A stretch of DNA of 64,000 nt from Lachnospira hominis (ex Liu et al. 2021) (lineage in GTDB: Bacteria > Bacillota > Clostridia > Lachnospirales > Lachnospiraceae). A program made the translations under genes and the position numbers. Position 1 is the stretch's first letter; every line of letters begins with the position of its first letter. Where the stretch lies: contig NZ_JACOPD010000005.1 of assembly GCF_014287955.1 (NCBI RefSeq), positions 222,036-286,035 of the forward strand, in the 5' to 3' direction. Of the stretch, positions 9,011 to 18,535 are shown in pieces. A model generated the notes under the pieces. That model saw only the letters and a list, made by a program, of their open reading frames with translations. It was not told where the DNA came from and searched no databases.

Positions 9011-9730
9011 TTACATATATTCTTTTTCTTTAAGACTTGTATACTTATTATCCCCGATTATTATATGGTCTAACAGATGTATTCCCATAATTTCTCCTGC
9101 TTCGGCAACTCTTTTTGTGACAAGTATGTCATTTCTGCTCGGAGTTTCATCACCGCTTGGGTGATTATGCAGAAGTATTATGGATGATGCACCGTATTTT
9201 AATGCTTCCATAAATATTTCTCTCGGATTAACCAGTGATGCATTGACTGTGCCAACAGATATTATACAGTCTCTTATACGGCAGCATTTGTTATCAAGGA
9301 GAACGAGAATAAGATGCTCTTTATCAAGTCCTCTCAAATCCTGCATGTAATAACCTGCTATTGTCTCAGGCGAAGAAAAATCAAGCTTTACAGCTGCTGT
9401 CTTTTTTGCAATTCTTCTTGCCAGTTCACATATGCACTGTATCTGCACTGCCTTAACCCTGCCAACCCCCTTAATCTTCATAAGTTCCGGTATTGACAGA
9501 TTCGCAAGACCGATTAGCGAATCATTATCATTAGTATCAAACCTGCCACACATCTTTATGATTTCTTCTGCAAGTTTTGTGGCATCAATCCCTTTCGTTC
9601 CGGTTCTTAAAATCGCTGCAATAAGCTGTGCATCACTTAATGATGACGCACCCAGTGCCATACATCTCTCATATGGCCTATGCTCATTCTCTCCGGTATG
9701 GGAATTTAAAAAATAACCTGATTCGTACAA
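9011..9730 (-). CDS. radC: RadC/JAB-domain protein
   Basis: The RadC family combines an N-terminal helix-hairpin-helix-like part (LGASSLSDAQLIAAILRTGT, 20 residues, then KIKGVGRVKAVQI) with a C-terminal JAMM/MPN metalloprotease-like domain. The metal motif is intact: HNHPSGDETPSRND matches H-x-H-x10-D. Despite the name, a role in DNA repair is not established; family members also occur on mobile elements. I chose a TTG at 9730 because GGAAAGG lies eight bases upstream. An earlier in-frame TTG at 9751 has no ribosome site. It sits directly upstream of mreB, as in many Firmicutes. Confidence 0.88.
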   Translation of the reverse strand: MYESGYFLNSHTGENEHRPYERCMALGASSLSDAQLIAAILRTGTKGIDATKLAEEIIKMCGRFDTNDNDSLIGLANLSIPELMKIKGVGRVKAVQIQCICELARRIAKKTAAVKLDFSSPETIAGYYMQDLRGLDKEHLILVLLDNKCCRIRDCIISVGTVNASLVNPREIFMEALKYGASSIILLHNHPSGDETPSRNDILVTKRVAEAGEIMGIHLLDHIIIGDNKYTSLKEKEYM

Positions 9731-9759
9731 TTTGTCATCCTTTCCGGACAAGCGGATAA

Positions 9760-10032
9760 TCAGATGAATCTGTAAATCACAATGGCAGCTATCACGCCAA
9801 TAATACTTGCCACTGTAATCTTAATCTGCAAAGCAAATGTAATAACTAATATTCCCAGATCAAGAACAAGTGGATTACCGTTACTGTTGATGCCAAACGT
9901 ATTGCCATATGAGAGCCATGAAAGTCCTGAAACTCCTGCTGTCACCTCGGATATAAGTCCGCCGATAACAATGCCAATCATAATAAATAAAAGTAAAAGC
10001 CATCCGTTTTTGTACTTAGAAATACTACTCAT
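9760..10032 (-). CDS. DUF4321 small membrane protein
   Basis: A 90-residue protein with two hydrophobic helices (about 12-30 and 58-88) joined by a Gly/Ser-rich loop (GVSGLSWLSYGNTFGI). It resembles the DUF4321 family that commonly sits beside radC and mreB in Clostridia. Function is unknown; the position suggests a membrane role linked to cell envelope growth, which is inference. GGAG lies seven bases before the ATG. It is the first gene of the radC-mre-min-rodA-mgsA run. Confidence 0.7.
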   Translation of the reverse strand: MSSISKYKNGWLLLLFIMIGIVIGGLISEVTAGVSGLSWLSYGNTFGINSNGNPLVLDLGILVITFALQIKITVASIIGVIAAIVIYRFI

Positions 10033-10083
10033 GTCACTCCATTTCCGCTAAAAAGCATATAAATTTACAAATTAAGCTAAATT

Positions 10084-10092
10084 ATTATATCA
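10084..10092 (-). promoter_or_regulatory. Candidate extended -10 promoter for the mre/min cluster
   Basis: On the minus strand the sequence reads TGATATAAT, a perfect TATAAT preceded by the TGn extension, about 50 bases upstream of the DUF4321 start. A second possible start lies further upstream (TTGACT with TTTATA 17 bases away). No clear terminator is visible for the gene ending at 10150, so readthrough is also possible. Confidence 0.5.
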
Positions 10093-10149
10093 TACTTTTT
10101 TTATAATGTATATAAACTTTTTTATGATATTAAAGTCAAATTATCACCA

Positions 10150-11445
10150 TTATTCGACAGTGATTAATCCTTCTTCATACATTTTCTGCATGCTCATTAT
10201 AATTCCAAGTTTCGCATGATACCATGTGAGTCCACCCTGGAAATATGCTGCATATGGCTCTCTTAAAGGTCCATCAGCACTAAGTTCAATTGATGAACCC
10301 TGCACAAAAGCACCTGCTGCCATAATGACATCGTCATCATACCCAGGCATCGCCCATGGCTCAGGAGTAACAAAACTGTCAACAGGTGCGGCAGCCTGAA
10401 TACCTTTGCAGAATGCAATAAGTCCTTTTGCTGAACGCAGTTCAACTGCCTGAATTATATCGTAACGTTCTTCTTTTCCGTCAGGAACAACTTTAAATCC
10501 AAGCTTTTCATAAGCATTTGCTGCAAATATAGCACCTTTTAATGCGCCTGCAACTACAGTCGGAGCAAGGAAAAGTCCCTGATAAAACTCTTTGTTTACG
10601 CCACCGATTGTCGCACCTACTTCCTTTCCGAGTCCCGGTGAAGAAAGTCTGTATGCAGCCTGCTCAACACATTCTTTTGTTCCTGCAATATAACCGCCGC
10701 ATGGTGCAAGTCCACCACCAGGATTTTTAATTAAAGAACCGACAATCATATCTGCACCAACTTCGGTAGGTTCGATACGCTCAACAAATTCACCATAGCA
10801 GTTATCTACCATGCAAATAACATCCGGTTTTATTTCTTTTATGAATGAAATAAGTTCGCCTATTCTTTCAACTGAAAGTGTAGGACGGCTTGCATATCCT
10901 TTTGAACGCTGGATAGTAACAAGTTTTGTCTTTTCATTTATTGCCTTTTTAATATTTTCGTAATCAAAGCTTCCGTCAGCAAGCAGGTCTACCTGTCTGT
11001 AAGAAACGCCATATTCTGCAAGACTTCCTTTGGAAGGTCTGATGCCTATTATTTCATCCATAGTATCATATGGCTTTCCTACAGGTGATAAAAGTTCATC
11101 GCCAGGACGCAGATTTGATGAGAGTGCAATGTTCAGTGCATGTGTGCCACAGATAATCTGTGGCCTTACAAGTGCGGCTTCAGCCTTGAATATATCTGCA
11201 TAAACCTGCTCAAGCGTATCTCTTCCGTCATCATTATAGCCATATCCGCTTGTACCATTTAAATGCATTTCAGCAACATGGTTTTTCTGCATTGCATTAA
11301 TAACTTTCATCTGGTTATATTCTGCCGTCTCATCAATTTTCTCAAAGCGTTCCTTTAATCCTGCTATTATATTTTCACTGTAATCATATACTTTTTCGGA
11401 TATTCCGAGCTGTTCACAGTACATTTTCTTAATATCGCTGTTCAT
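10150..11445 (-). CDS. Methionine gamma-lyase family PLP protein (YnbB-like, 'aluminium resistance')
   Basis: A fold-type I PLP-dependent protein of the Met_gamma_lyase family (annotated in databases as cystathionine beta-lyase involved in aluminium resistance). The 431 residues include the PLP Asp region VICMVDNCYGEF and the presumed Schiff-base Lys in GSLIKNPGGGLAPCGGYIAG (20 residues). The substrate of this family is not established. It overlaps the miaA stop by one base (TAATG), which indicates translational coupling. The order mutS-mutL-miaA-this gene recurs in Clostridia. Confidence 0.85.
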   Translation of the reverse strand: MNSDIKKMYCEQLGISEKVYDYSENIIAGLKERFEKIDETAEYNQMKVINAMQKNHVAEMHLNGTSGYGYNDDGRDTLEQVYADIFKAEAALVRPQIICGTHALNIALSSNLRPGDELLSPVGKPYDTMDEIIGIRPSKGSLAEYGVSYRQVDLLADGSFDYENIKKAINEKTKLVTIQRSKGYASRPTLSVERIGELISFIKEIKPDVICMVDNCYGEFVERIEPTEVGADMIVGSLIKNPGGGLAPCGGYIAGTKECVEQAAYRLSSPGLGKEVGATIGGVNKEFYQGLFLAPTVVAGALKGAIFAANAYEKLGFKVVPDGKEERYDIIQAVELRSAKGLIAFCKGIQAAAPVDSFVTPEPWAMPGYDDDVIMAAGAFVQGSSIELSADGPLREPYAAYFQGGLTWYHAKLGIIMSMQKMYEEGLITVE

Positions 11446-12389
11446 TATATTTCTCCCTGTTTGTTTTTTATTATTTCAATCATTGCTTCAAGCATATCAT
11501 CTTTTGAATGATTGTAATTTTCATAATTAATCCATGTGACATCTTTTTCACGGCGGAACCATGTCAGTTGTCTTTTTGCAAAATGTCTTGTATCCTGTTT
11601 TATCAATTCTTTGGCTGTATCAATATCATACATGCCGTCAAAATAATCAAACATTTCCTTATATCCGATACCCTGCATTGAAATACTTTCTCTTGTAAGC
11701 CCTGAATCAATAAGTCTCTTTACTTCCTGTTCAAGCCCTTCTTCAAACATCTCATCAACCCGTCTGTCGATTCGTTCATATAGAAGCTTTCTGTCATCGT
11801 TTAATACAAAATAGACAAAATTATATGGTGAAACATTCTGACTTTGCTCTTCATTATGCTCTGAAATTTTTTTGCCTGTCTGGTGGAAATATTCCAAAGC
11901 CCTTATAACTCTTTTTACATTATTGGGATGAATGTCTTTCGCTGATTTTTCATCTACTTTTGCAAGCATGCCATGAAGCACTTCATTGCCCTCTTTATCA
12001 GCAATATCTTTAAGGTACTTTCTGTATTCGGATTCTTCATTTACATTATCAAAATTAATATCGTATAAGAGTGCCTGAATGTAAAATCCGGTACCACCTG
12101 CTATTATCGGAATATGTCCTGCATCATATATTTTTTCCATTGCATCTTTTGCCATTTTCTGGAATAATACAACATTAAAATCTTCATCCGGTTCAAGGCA
12201 GTCAATAAGATAATGTTTTACACCTTGCATCTCCTCCGGTCTGATTTTTGCTGTGCCTATATCCATTTTTTTGTAGACCTGCATGGAGTCGGCACTTATA
12301 ATTTCGCCGTTTACAGCTTTTGCAAGTCTTATTGAAAGTTCTGTTTTTCCGACAGCTGTCGGTCCTGTCAGTATTATCAATGGTTTCAT
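11445..12389 (-). CDS. miaA: tRNA dimethylallyltransferase
   Basis: Transfers a dimethylallyl group to N6 of A37 in tRNAs reading UNN codons; MiaB, also encoded here, then methylthiolates the product. The 314 residues show the P loop GPTAVGKT (8-15), the DSMQVYKKMDIGTAK signature, AGGTGFYIQALLY, and the C-terminal KRQLTWFRR motif. The ATG overlaps the mutL stop codon by four bases. Length is normal. Confidence 0.97.
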   Translation of the reverse strand: MKPLIILTGPTAVGKTELSIRLAKAVNGEIISADSMQVYKKMDIGTAKIRPEEMQGVKHYLIDCLEPDEDFNVVLFQKMAKDAMEKIYDAGHIPIIAGGTGFYIQALLYDINFDNVNEESEYRKYLKDIADKEGNEVLHGMLAKVDEKSAKDIHPNNVKRVIRALEYFHQTGKKISEHNEEQSQNVSPYNFVYFVLNDDRKLLYERIDRRVDEMFEEGLEQEVKRLIDSGLTRESISMQGIGYKEMFDYFDGMYDIDTAKELIKQDTRHFAKRQLTWFRREKDVTWINYENYNHSKDDMLEAMIEIIKNKQGEI

Positions 12390-14341
12390 AGAATACGTTT
12401 AAACTTCCTTTCAACTTCATATTTTGACATAACTATAAGTGTAGGTCTGCCATGAGGACAGTTGTATGGATTTTCAGCCTGCATAAGTTCTTCTATAAGT
12501 TCTTTTGCCTCTTCAAATGAAAGCTTATTATTTCCTTTCACAGCAGCCTTACATGACATCGTTGCCACACGTTCTGTTATTATATCAAGGTCAGTGCTGT
12601 TATCATCTGTCAGACCATCTATCATATCTATAAGCATCTGTTTAAGATTGATATTTGGAAGTCCTGCCGGAAGCCCATTGACTTTATACGCATTTCCACC
12701 AAATTCCTCAATCTCAAAGCCCAGCCTTGAAAATGCCTGTTTATTGCGTTTGTACGCATCTTCCTGCTGCATGTTAAGTTCAATAATGACAGGTGGCATT
12801 ATCATCTGCGTATCCATGTCCTTTACTTTTAAGTGATTCATAAAACGCTCGTAAAGAATTTTCTCATGTGCGGCATGCTGGTCCATCATATAAAACTTAT
12901 CTTCATATTCAATAAGCCAGTACGTCTCAAAAAGCTGGCCTATAATCCTGTAGTCAGCCTTTGCTTTCTCGCTCATAAGAGGAGTATCAAACATTGAAAG
13001 CTGTTCGGCTTCCTGTTTTTTTTCCGCTTCATATATCTTTTTATCTTCTTTTATCATTTCATCAGAACGCTTGATTTCAAATGGTTCCGGAAGACGTGTC
13101 GGCGGCATTTTTGTATAATCTGTTATGTTTTTTATAAAGCCTGCGGTTTGATTTTCATTTACAGTTTTTTGTTTAACAGAAGATTCTGTTGAATTGTAAA
13201 AACTCTCTCTTGGAGGCTCAATACGTGGTGCCTGATAAGGTTTTGAATCTGTATTTTCCTGTACGTAAGATTTTTCGGTCTGTTTTATATTTTCAGGCGA
13301 TTTAGTAAATTGCTGCTGCTTTACCGGGTCGGGCAGCTTTACGCGTGCTGCAAGCTCTCTGTTTGCAAGACATTCCTTTACAGTTTCAAGCACAAATCTG
13401 TATACAAATTCATTTTTTGAAAAACGAAGTTCCATTTTCGTCGGATGTACATTAACATCCATTATCGACGGATTAATTTTAAAATGGATTGCCGTAAAAG
13501 GATAGTTATGTGGCATTATATAGCCTTTATATGCTTCCTCTATTGCTTTTGTAATTATTGAACTTTTAATATACCGCCCATTGATATAATAATTTTCATA
13601 GCCACGGTTTCCACGGCAGATAACAGGTTTTCCTATAAATCCTGTTATTTCAACATCCTGTGTCTTACCGGATATTTCCATAAGGTTTGATGTAATATCA
13701 CGACCGTACACACCATAAATTATATCTTTAAGATTCATATTTCCGGATGTGTGGAGTTTATTCTGGTTATTATTTATAAAACGAAACGATATGTCCGGAT
13801 GTGACAGGCTCAGATGTTCTATAAGTGCATTGACATATCCTGCTTCTGTTGCGGCAGTCTTTAAAAACTTGCGGCGTACAGGAGTATTGTAGAACAGATT
13901 TCTCACAATAAATGTAGTTCCGTCAGGAGCACCTACTTCTTCAAGTGATATTTCATTACCACCTTCAATAACATATCTGCTGCCTGTAAAATCATCTGCT
14001 GTCTTGGTGATAAGCTCGACCTGTGATACAGCAGCTATACTTGAAAGTGCCTCACCTCTGAATCCGAGAGATGAGACATTCATTAAATCTTCAATTGATT
14101 TGATTTTGCTTGTTGAGTGGCGTAAAAATGCCATAGGAATATCATCCTTTGAAATTCCGCTTCCGTTATCTGTTATTCTTATAAAAGATATTCCACCGTC
14201 TTTGATTTCTATTGTAACAGCGGTTGCACTGGCATCTATTGCATTTTCAACAAGTTCCTTTACAACTGATGACGGTCTTTCAATAACTTCTCCGGCAGCA
14301 ATTTTATTGATTGTTTCCTGATCCAATACCTGAATTGACAT
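12386..14341 (-). CDS. mutL: DNA mismatch repair protein MutL (endonuclease type)
   Basis: GHKL ATPase that couples MutS recognition to strand incision. The N-terminal domain has VVKELVENAIDA, DNGSGI and GFRGEAL. A variable linker (about 340-440) follows. The C-terminal domain carries DQHAAHEKILYE, matching the metal-binding DQHA-x2-E-x4-E endonuclease motif, and the CPHGRPT motif near the C-terminus. It is therefore expected to be a nicking enzyme like B. subtilis MutL rather than the E. coli type that relies on MutH. At 651 residues the length is normal. It follows mutS by 21 bases. Confidence 0.97.
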   Translation of the reverse strand: MSIQVLDQETINKIAAGEVIERPSSVVKELVENAIDASATAVTIEIKDGGISFIRITDNGSGISKDDIPMAFLRHSTSKIKSIEDLMNVSSLGFRGEALSSIAAVSQVELITKTADDFTGSRYVIEGGNEISLEEVGAPDGTTFIVRNLFYNTPVRRKFLKTAATEAGYVNALIEHLSLSHPDISFRFINNNQNKLHTSGNMNLKDIIYGVYGRDITSNLMEISGKTQDVEITGFIGKPVICRGNRGYENYYINGRYIKSSIITKAIEEAYKGYIMPHNYPFTAIHFKINPSIMDVNVHPTKMELRFSKNEFVYRFVLETVKECLANRELAARVKLPDPVKQQQFTKSPENIKQTEKSYVQENTDSKPYQAPRIEPPRESFYNSTESSVKQKTVNENQTAGFIKNITDYTKMPPTRLPEPFEIKRSDEMIKEDKKIYEAEKKQEAEQLSMFDTPLMSEKAKADYRIIGQLFETYWLIEYEDKFYMMDQHAAHEKILYERFMNHLKVKDMDTQMIMPPVIIELNMQQEDAYKRNKQAFSRLGFEIEEFGGNAYKVNGLPAGLPNINLKQMLIDMIDGLTDDNSTDLDIITERVATMSCKAAVKGNNKLSFEEAKELIEELMQAENPYNCPHGRPTLIVMSKYEVERKFKRIL

Positions 14342-14362
14342 TTTTCCCTCTCTTTCTGCAAT

Positions 14363-17017
14363 TTACCAGCGGTTATTTATTTTTTCCTGAAGCTTGTATA
14401 ATGTATTAAGTGCATCAATTGGTGTCATGTGTCCTATATCAAGATTTTTTATATCTGCAACTATGTCATTATCACTTACCGTATCAAAAAGTGACATCTG
14501 CTTTACTTCAAGTTCATCTACTTTCCGGTATTCTTTATTCAGCTTATCAAGCTTTTGGGAATATTGTGCAATATCTTTTGCTTTCTGTGAAATATCAGCA
14601 TCGCTTAATTCCGTAACAAGCTCTTTTGCACGCTCAATTACAACATCAGGCACTCCGGCAAGCTTTGCAACCTGAATTCCGTAACTCTTATCAGCACCGC
14701 CTTTTATGATTTTACGTAAAAATACTATATCATCGCCTTTTTCTTTTACAGCTATACAGTAATTATTTACACCATCAAGCGTTCCTTCAAGTTCGGTAAG
14801 TTCATGGTAATGTGTGGCAAAAAGTGTTTTTGCACCTAAAAGCTTCGTATTTGCGATATGCTCAACCACAGCCCATGCTATGCTTAAACCGTCAAATGTA
14901 CTTGTACCTCTTCCTATTTCATCAAGAATAAGAAGACTCTTAGGTGTTGCATTTCTTAGAATATTGGCAACTTCCGTCATCTCAACCATAAATGTTGACT
15001 GTCCCGAAGCAAGATCATCAGATGCACCTACTCTTGTAAATATTCTGTCTACAATACATATATTGGCACTGTCAGCCGGAACAAATGAACCGGTCTGTGC
15101 AAGAAGGACAATAAGTGCAGTCTGTCTCATATATGTTGATTTACCGGCCATATTGGGACCCGTTATAATTGAAACTCGGTCTGATGCATTATCAAGATAA
15201 GTATCATTGGCGATAAACATATCATTATTCATCATTTTTTCAACAACAGGATGTCTGCCGCCTTTTATGTCAATAACACCTTTTTCATTGATTTTTGGCT
15301 TGACATAATTATTCTGCATTGCCACAACTGAAAGTGATGCAAATACATCTATCATTGCAATTGCTTTTGCAGTTGACTGGATTCTTACAACCTGCGTTGC
15401 AATGTGTTCCCTCACCTGGCTGAATAAATCGTATTCAAGACTATTAAGCTTGTCTTCGGCACCAAGAATAACATCTTCAAGATGTTTTAACTCGTCTGTT
15501 GTATAACGCTCGGAATTAGTAAGTGTCTGTTTTCTAACCCAGCTGTCCGGAACCATTGATTTGAATGAATTTGTTACTTCAAGATAGTAACCGAACACTT
15601 TGTTATATTTAACTTTCAGATTCTTGATTCCTGTATTGTTACGCTCGCGTTCTTCAAGCTGTGCAAGCCATTCTTTTCCTTCTGTCTTTGCTCTTCGCAA
15701 TTCATCAGCTTCCGCTGAAAATCCATCTTTAATCATTCCGCCTTCACGCATTGATATAGGAGGTTCTTCAACAATAGCTGAAAGAATAAGATTATAGATA
15801 TCCCTTAAATCATCCATATCTTCATAATATTTTTTAAATAAATTCGATTTGAAATTACCGATAATTTGTTTTATATACGGAAGCATTTCAAGTGAATTAC
15901 GGAATGCAATCAAATCTCTTGGATTTGCCGACTTGCAGCTTATCTTTGTCATAAGACGCTCCAGATCGTAAATAGGATTCATATATTCACGTAATTCTTC
16001 CCTGTCAATCTGGTTATTGCAAAGTTCTTCAACAACATTCTGTCTGTTTATTATTTCATCTTTATTAATAAGAGGCTGCTCAATCATAGACCGGAGTGCT
16101 CTTGCACCCATAGCAGTCTTTGTCTTATCAAGAACCCAGATTAATGAGCCTCGTTTCTGTTTTTCACGGAGTGTCTCTACAAGTTCAAGATTTCTACGCG
16201 ATGAACTGTCAATAAGCATATATTTTCCTGTTGTATAAGGAGTGAGCGTGATAATATGTGACATATCGCTTTTTTGTGTCTCATAAAGATATGTAAGAAG
16301 AGCACCTGCAGCAATGATACCTGTCGGATAATCTTTTACACCAAGACCGTCAAGTGCTGATATTTTAAAATGAGATAAGAGCTTTTTGATTGAACTGTCC
16401 TCATCGAAATACCAGTTTTCAAGTGTTGACATTGAAATATTCAGTTTTTCATTTACAGCTGTTAAATCAATACCACTCATGGCAAAGTATTCATTTACAA
16501 TTATTTCGGACGGAACAAATTTATTTATCTCATCAATAAGCTCATTTTCCGATTTTAATTCTGTAACAAAATAATCACCTGTTGAGAAATCACATATCGA
16601 AACACCTATAACATCTCCTTGATAATATATACAGAAAAGATAATTGTTTTTTGTTTCATCCAAAGCCTGTGCATTAAGATTGGTTCCCGGAGTTACAACT
16701 TTTATTACTTCACGTTTTACAATGCCTTTTGCAAGCTTCGGGTCTTCCATCTGTTCACATATTGCAACTTTGTGTCCGTTAGATACAAGGCGGTTGATAT
16801 ATGTCTCGGCAGCATGGAAAGGAACGCCACACATAGGTGCACGTTCCTCCTGTCCGCAGTCTTTTCCTGTAAGTGTAAGTTCAAGTTCTTTGGATACAGT
16901 TATTGCATCATCAAAGAACATTTCATAGAAATCGCCAAGTCTGTAAAATAATATACAGTCATTATATTGTTTTTTTGTCGCAAGATAATGCTGCATCATT
17001 GGTGAATATTCAGCCAT
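14363..17017 (-). CDS. mutS: DNA mismatch recognition ATPase MutS
   Basis: Recognises mismatches and small loops. The 884-residue protein starts with the MutS I domain, including the mismatch-reading YRLGDFYEMFFDDA motif (Phe-x-Glu inside), then connector, lever and clamp regions, and a C-terminal ABC-type ATPase with GPNMAGKSTYMRQ (Walker A), the DEIGRGTSTFDG Walker B region and THYHEL. The ATG overlaps the miaB stop by one base. Order miaB-mutS-mutL-miaA indicates a single transcript linking tRNA A37 modification and mismatch repair. Confidence 0.98.
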   Translation of the reverse strand: MAEYSPMMQHYLATKKQYNDCILFYRLGDFYEMFFDDAITVSKELELTLTGKDCGQEERAPMCGVPFHAAETYINRLVSNGHKVAICEQMEDPKLAKGIVKREVIKVVTPGTNLNAQALDETKNNYLFCIYYQGDVIGVSICDFSTGDYFVTELKSENELIDEINKFVPSEIIVNEYFAMSGIDLTAVNEKLNISMSTLENWYFDEDSSIKKLLSHFKISALDGLGVKDYPTGIIAAGALLTYLYETQKSDMSHIITLTPYTTGKYMLIDSSSRRNLELVETLREKQKRGSLIWVLDKTKTAMGARALRSMIEQPLINKDEIINRQNVVEELCNNQIDREELREYMNPIYDLERLMTKISCKSANPRDLIAFRNSLEMLPYIKQIIGNFKSNLFKKYYEDMDDLRDIYNLILSAIVEEPPISMREGGMIKDGFSAEADELRRAKTEGKEWLAQLEERERNNTGIKNLKVKYNKVFGYYLEVTNSFKSMVPDSWVRKQTLTNSERYTTDELKHLEDVILGAEDKLNSLEYDLFSQVREHIATQVVRIQSTAKAIAMIDVFASLSVVAMQNNYVKPKINEKGVIDIKGGRHPVVEKMMNNDMFIANDTYLDNASDRVSIITGPNMAGKSTYMRQTALIVLLAQTGSFVPADSANICIVDRIFTRVGASDDLASGQSTFMVEMTEVANILRNATPKSLLILDEIGRGTSTFDGLSIAWAVVEHIANTKLLGAKTLFATHYHELTELEGTLDGVNNYCIAVKEKGDDIVFLRKIIKGGADKSYGIQVAKLAGVPDVVIERAKELVTELSDADISQKAKDIAQYSQKLDKLNKEYRKVDELEVKQMSLFDTVSDNDIVADIKNLDIGHMTPIDALNTLYKLQEKINNRW

Positions 17018-18444
17018 TACAACATTTCTCCCATATAATAAAATCCCTTACATTCTGTAAGTTTTACATCAACTATATTGCCGATAAGTGATTCATCGCC
17101 CGGAAAATGTACAAGCATATTATTAGTGAGACGTCCTGTAACAAGGCTTGAATCATGGTCGTTAATACACTCAACGAGAGCTTTTGCACTCTGTCCCTCA
17201 TATCTTGCACTGATTGTATGTGAAACTTCATTAATTGTTGCAAGAAGCCTGTTAAATCTGTCTTTTACAACATCTTCAGGTACCTGGTTTTCCATTTTGG
17301 CAGCAGGAGTTCCTGTTCTCTTTGAATATATAAAAGTATATGCACTGTCATATTTAACTTTTCTTACTACATCAAGTGTATCTTCAAAATCTTCTTCCGT
17401 CTCACCGGGAAATCCGACAATAATATCTGTTGTTATTGACACATCAGGAAGTCTGTCTCTTATCTTATCTACAAGTTCGAGGTAATGTTCCTTTGTATAT
17501 TTTCTGTTCATAAGCTTCAGAATGCGGCTGCTTCCTGACTGGAGAGGAAGATGGATATGATTGCAGACTTTCTTTGATGTTCTCATAACTTCAATGAGGT
17601 CATCCGAAAAATCTTTTGGATGAGGTGTCATAAATCTGATTCGCTCAAGCCCGTCAATTTTTTCTATTTCTCTTAAAAGTTGTGCAAATGAAAATGGTTC
17701 TTCAAATGTATTTCCATATGAATTAACATTCTGTCCAAGAAGCATGACTTCTTTTACACCATCGTCAACGAGACGTTCGATTTCACGTACAATCTCTTTA
17801 GGTTCACGGCTTTTTTCGCGTCCACGCACATAAGGAACTATACAATAGCTGCAAAAATTATTGCAGCCATACATAATGTTAACACCTGATTTGAACGGGA
17901 ATTTTCTTTGTGTAGGAAGTTCTTCCACAACATCTTTTGTGCTGTCCCAGATGTCAATTATCTGACCTGCCTGCTGCCAGTGTGTATAGAGAAGTTCTGC
18001 TATTTTAAATATATTAAATGTACCAAATATAACGTCAACGAATTTATATGATTTTCTGATTTTTTCTACAACATCCGGCTCCTGCATCATGCATCCGCAG
18101 AGTGCAATAACCATATGTGGATTCTTTTCTTTTATTTTACTTAACTGGCCGAGTCTTCCATATACACGTAAATTTGCATTTTCACGTACTGTACATGTAT
18201 TGTATACAACAATATCGGCCTCTTCTGAATCTGTTGGAGTATATCCGATTTCTTCAAGGATTCCCAGAAGTTTTTCGGAATCTCTTGCATTCATCTGGCA
18301 TCCAAATGTCTGTGTGCAGCAAAGAAGCGGTCTGTTAAGTTCTTTCTTTAACTGTGCAACATGTTCTTTACATTTTTCTATAAAATACAGCTGTCTTTCA
18401 AGTGCATTTTCGGGTATTGCATTATTTATGCTTATATTACTCAT
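17017..18444 (-). CDS. miaB: tRNA-2-methylthio-N6-dimethylallyladenosine synthase
   Basis: Radical-SAM methylthiotransferase acting on i6A37 in tRNA. The 475 residues comprise an N-terminal UPF0004 domain with cluster cysteines (TFGCQMN, NTCTVRENA, LCGCMMQ), a radical-SAM core with CNNFCSYCIVPYVRGREKSR (20 residues, containing CxxxCxxC), and a C-terminal TRAM domain. It acts on the product of MiaA, encoded three genes downstream. Two tandem 15-base repeats (about 18512-18541) lie in the gap before the upstream gene. Confidence 0.97.
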   Translation of the reverse strand: MSNISINNAIPENALERQLYFIEKCKEHVAQLKKELNRPLLCCTQTFGCQMNARDSEKLLGILEEIGYTPTDSEEADIVVYNTCTVRENANLRVYGRLGQLSKIKEKNPHMVIALCGCMMQEPDVVEKIRKSYKFVDVIFGTFNIFKIAELLYTHWQQAGQIIDIWDSTKDVVEELPTQRKFPFKSGVNIMYGCNNFCSYCIVPYVRGREKSREPKEIVREIERLVDDGVKEVMLLGQNVNSYGNTFEEPFSFAQLLREIEKIDGLERIRFMTPHPKDFSDDLIEVMRTSKKVCNHIHLPLQSGSSRILKLMNRKYTKEHYLELVDKIRDRLPDVSITTDIIVGFPGETEEDFEDTLDVVRKVKYDSAYTFIYSKRTGTPAAKMENQVPEDVVKDRFNRLLATINEVSHTISARYEGQSAKALVECINDHDSSLVTGRLTNNMLVHFPGDESLIGNIVDVKLTECKGFYYMGEML

Positions 18445-18535
18445 TTATTGTTTTCCTCTTTCTTATCCTTTTCCGGTATTAGATTGTACATTAACATACA
18501 AAATTGTGTCAAGAAACATGTTATCAAGAAACATG

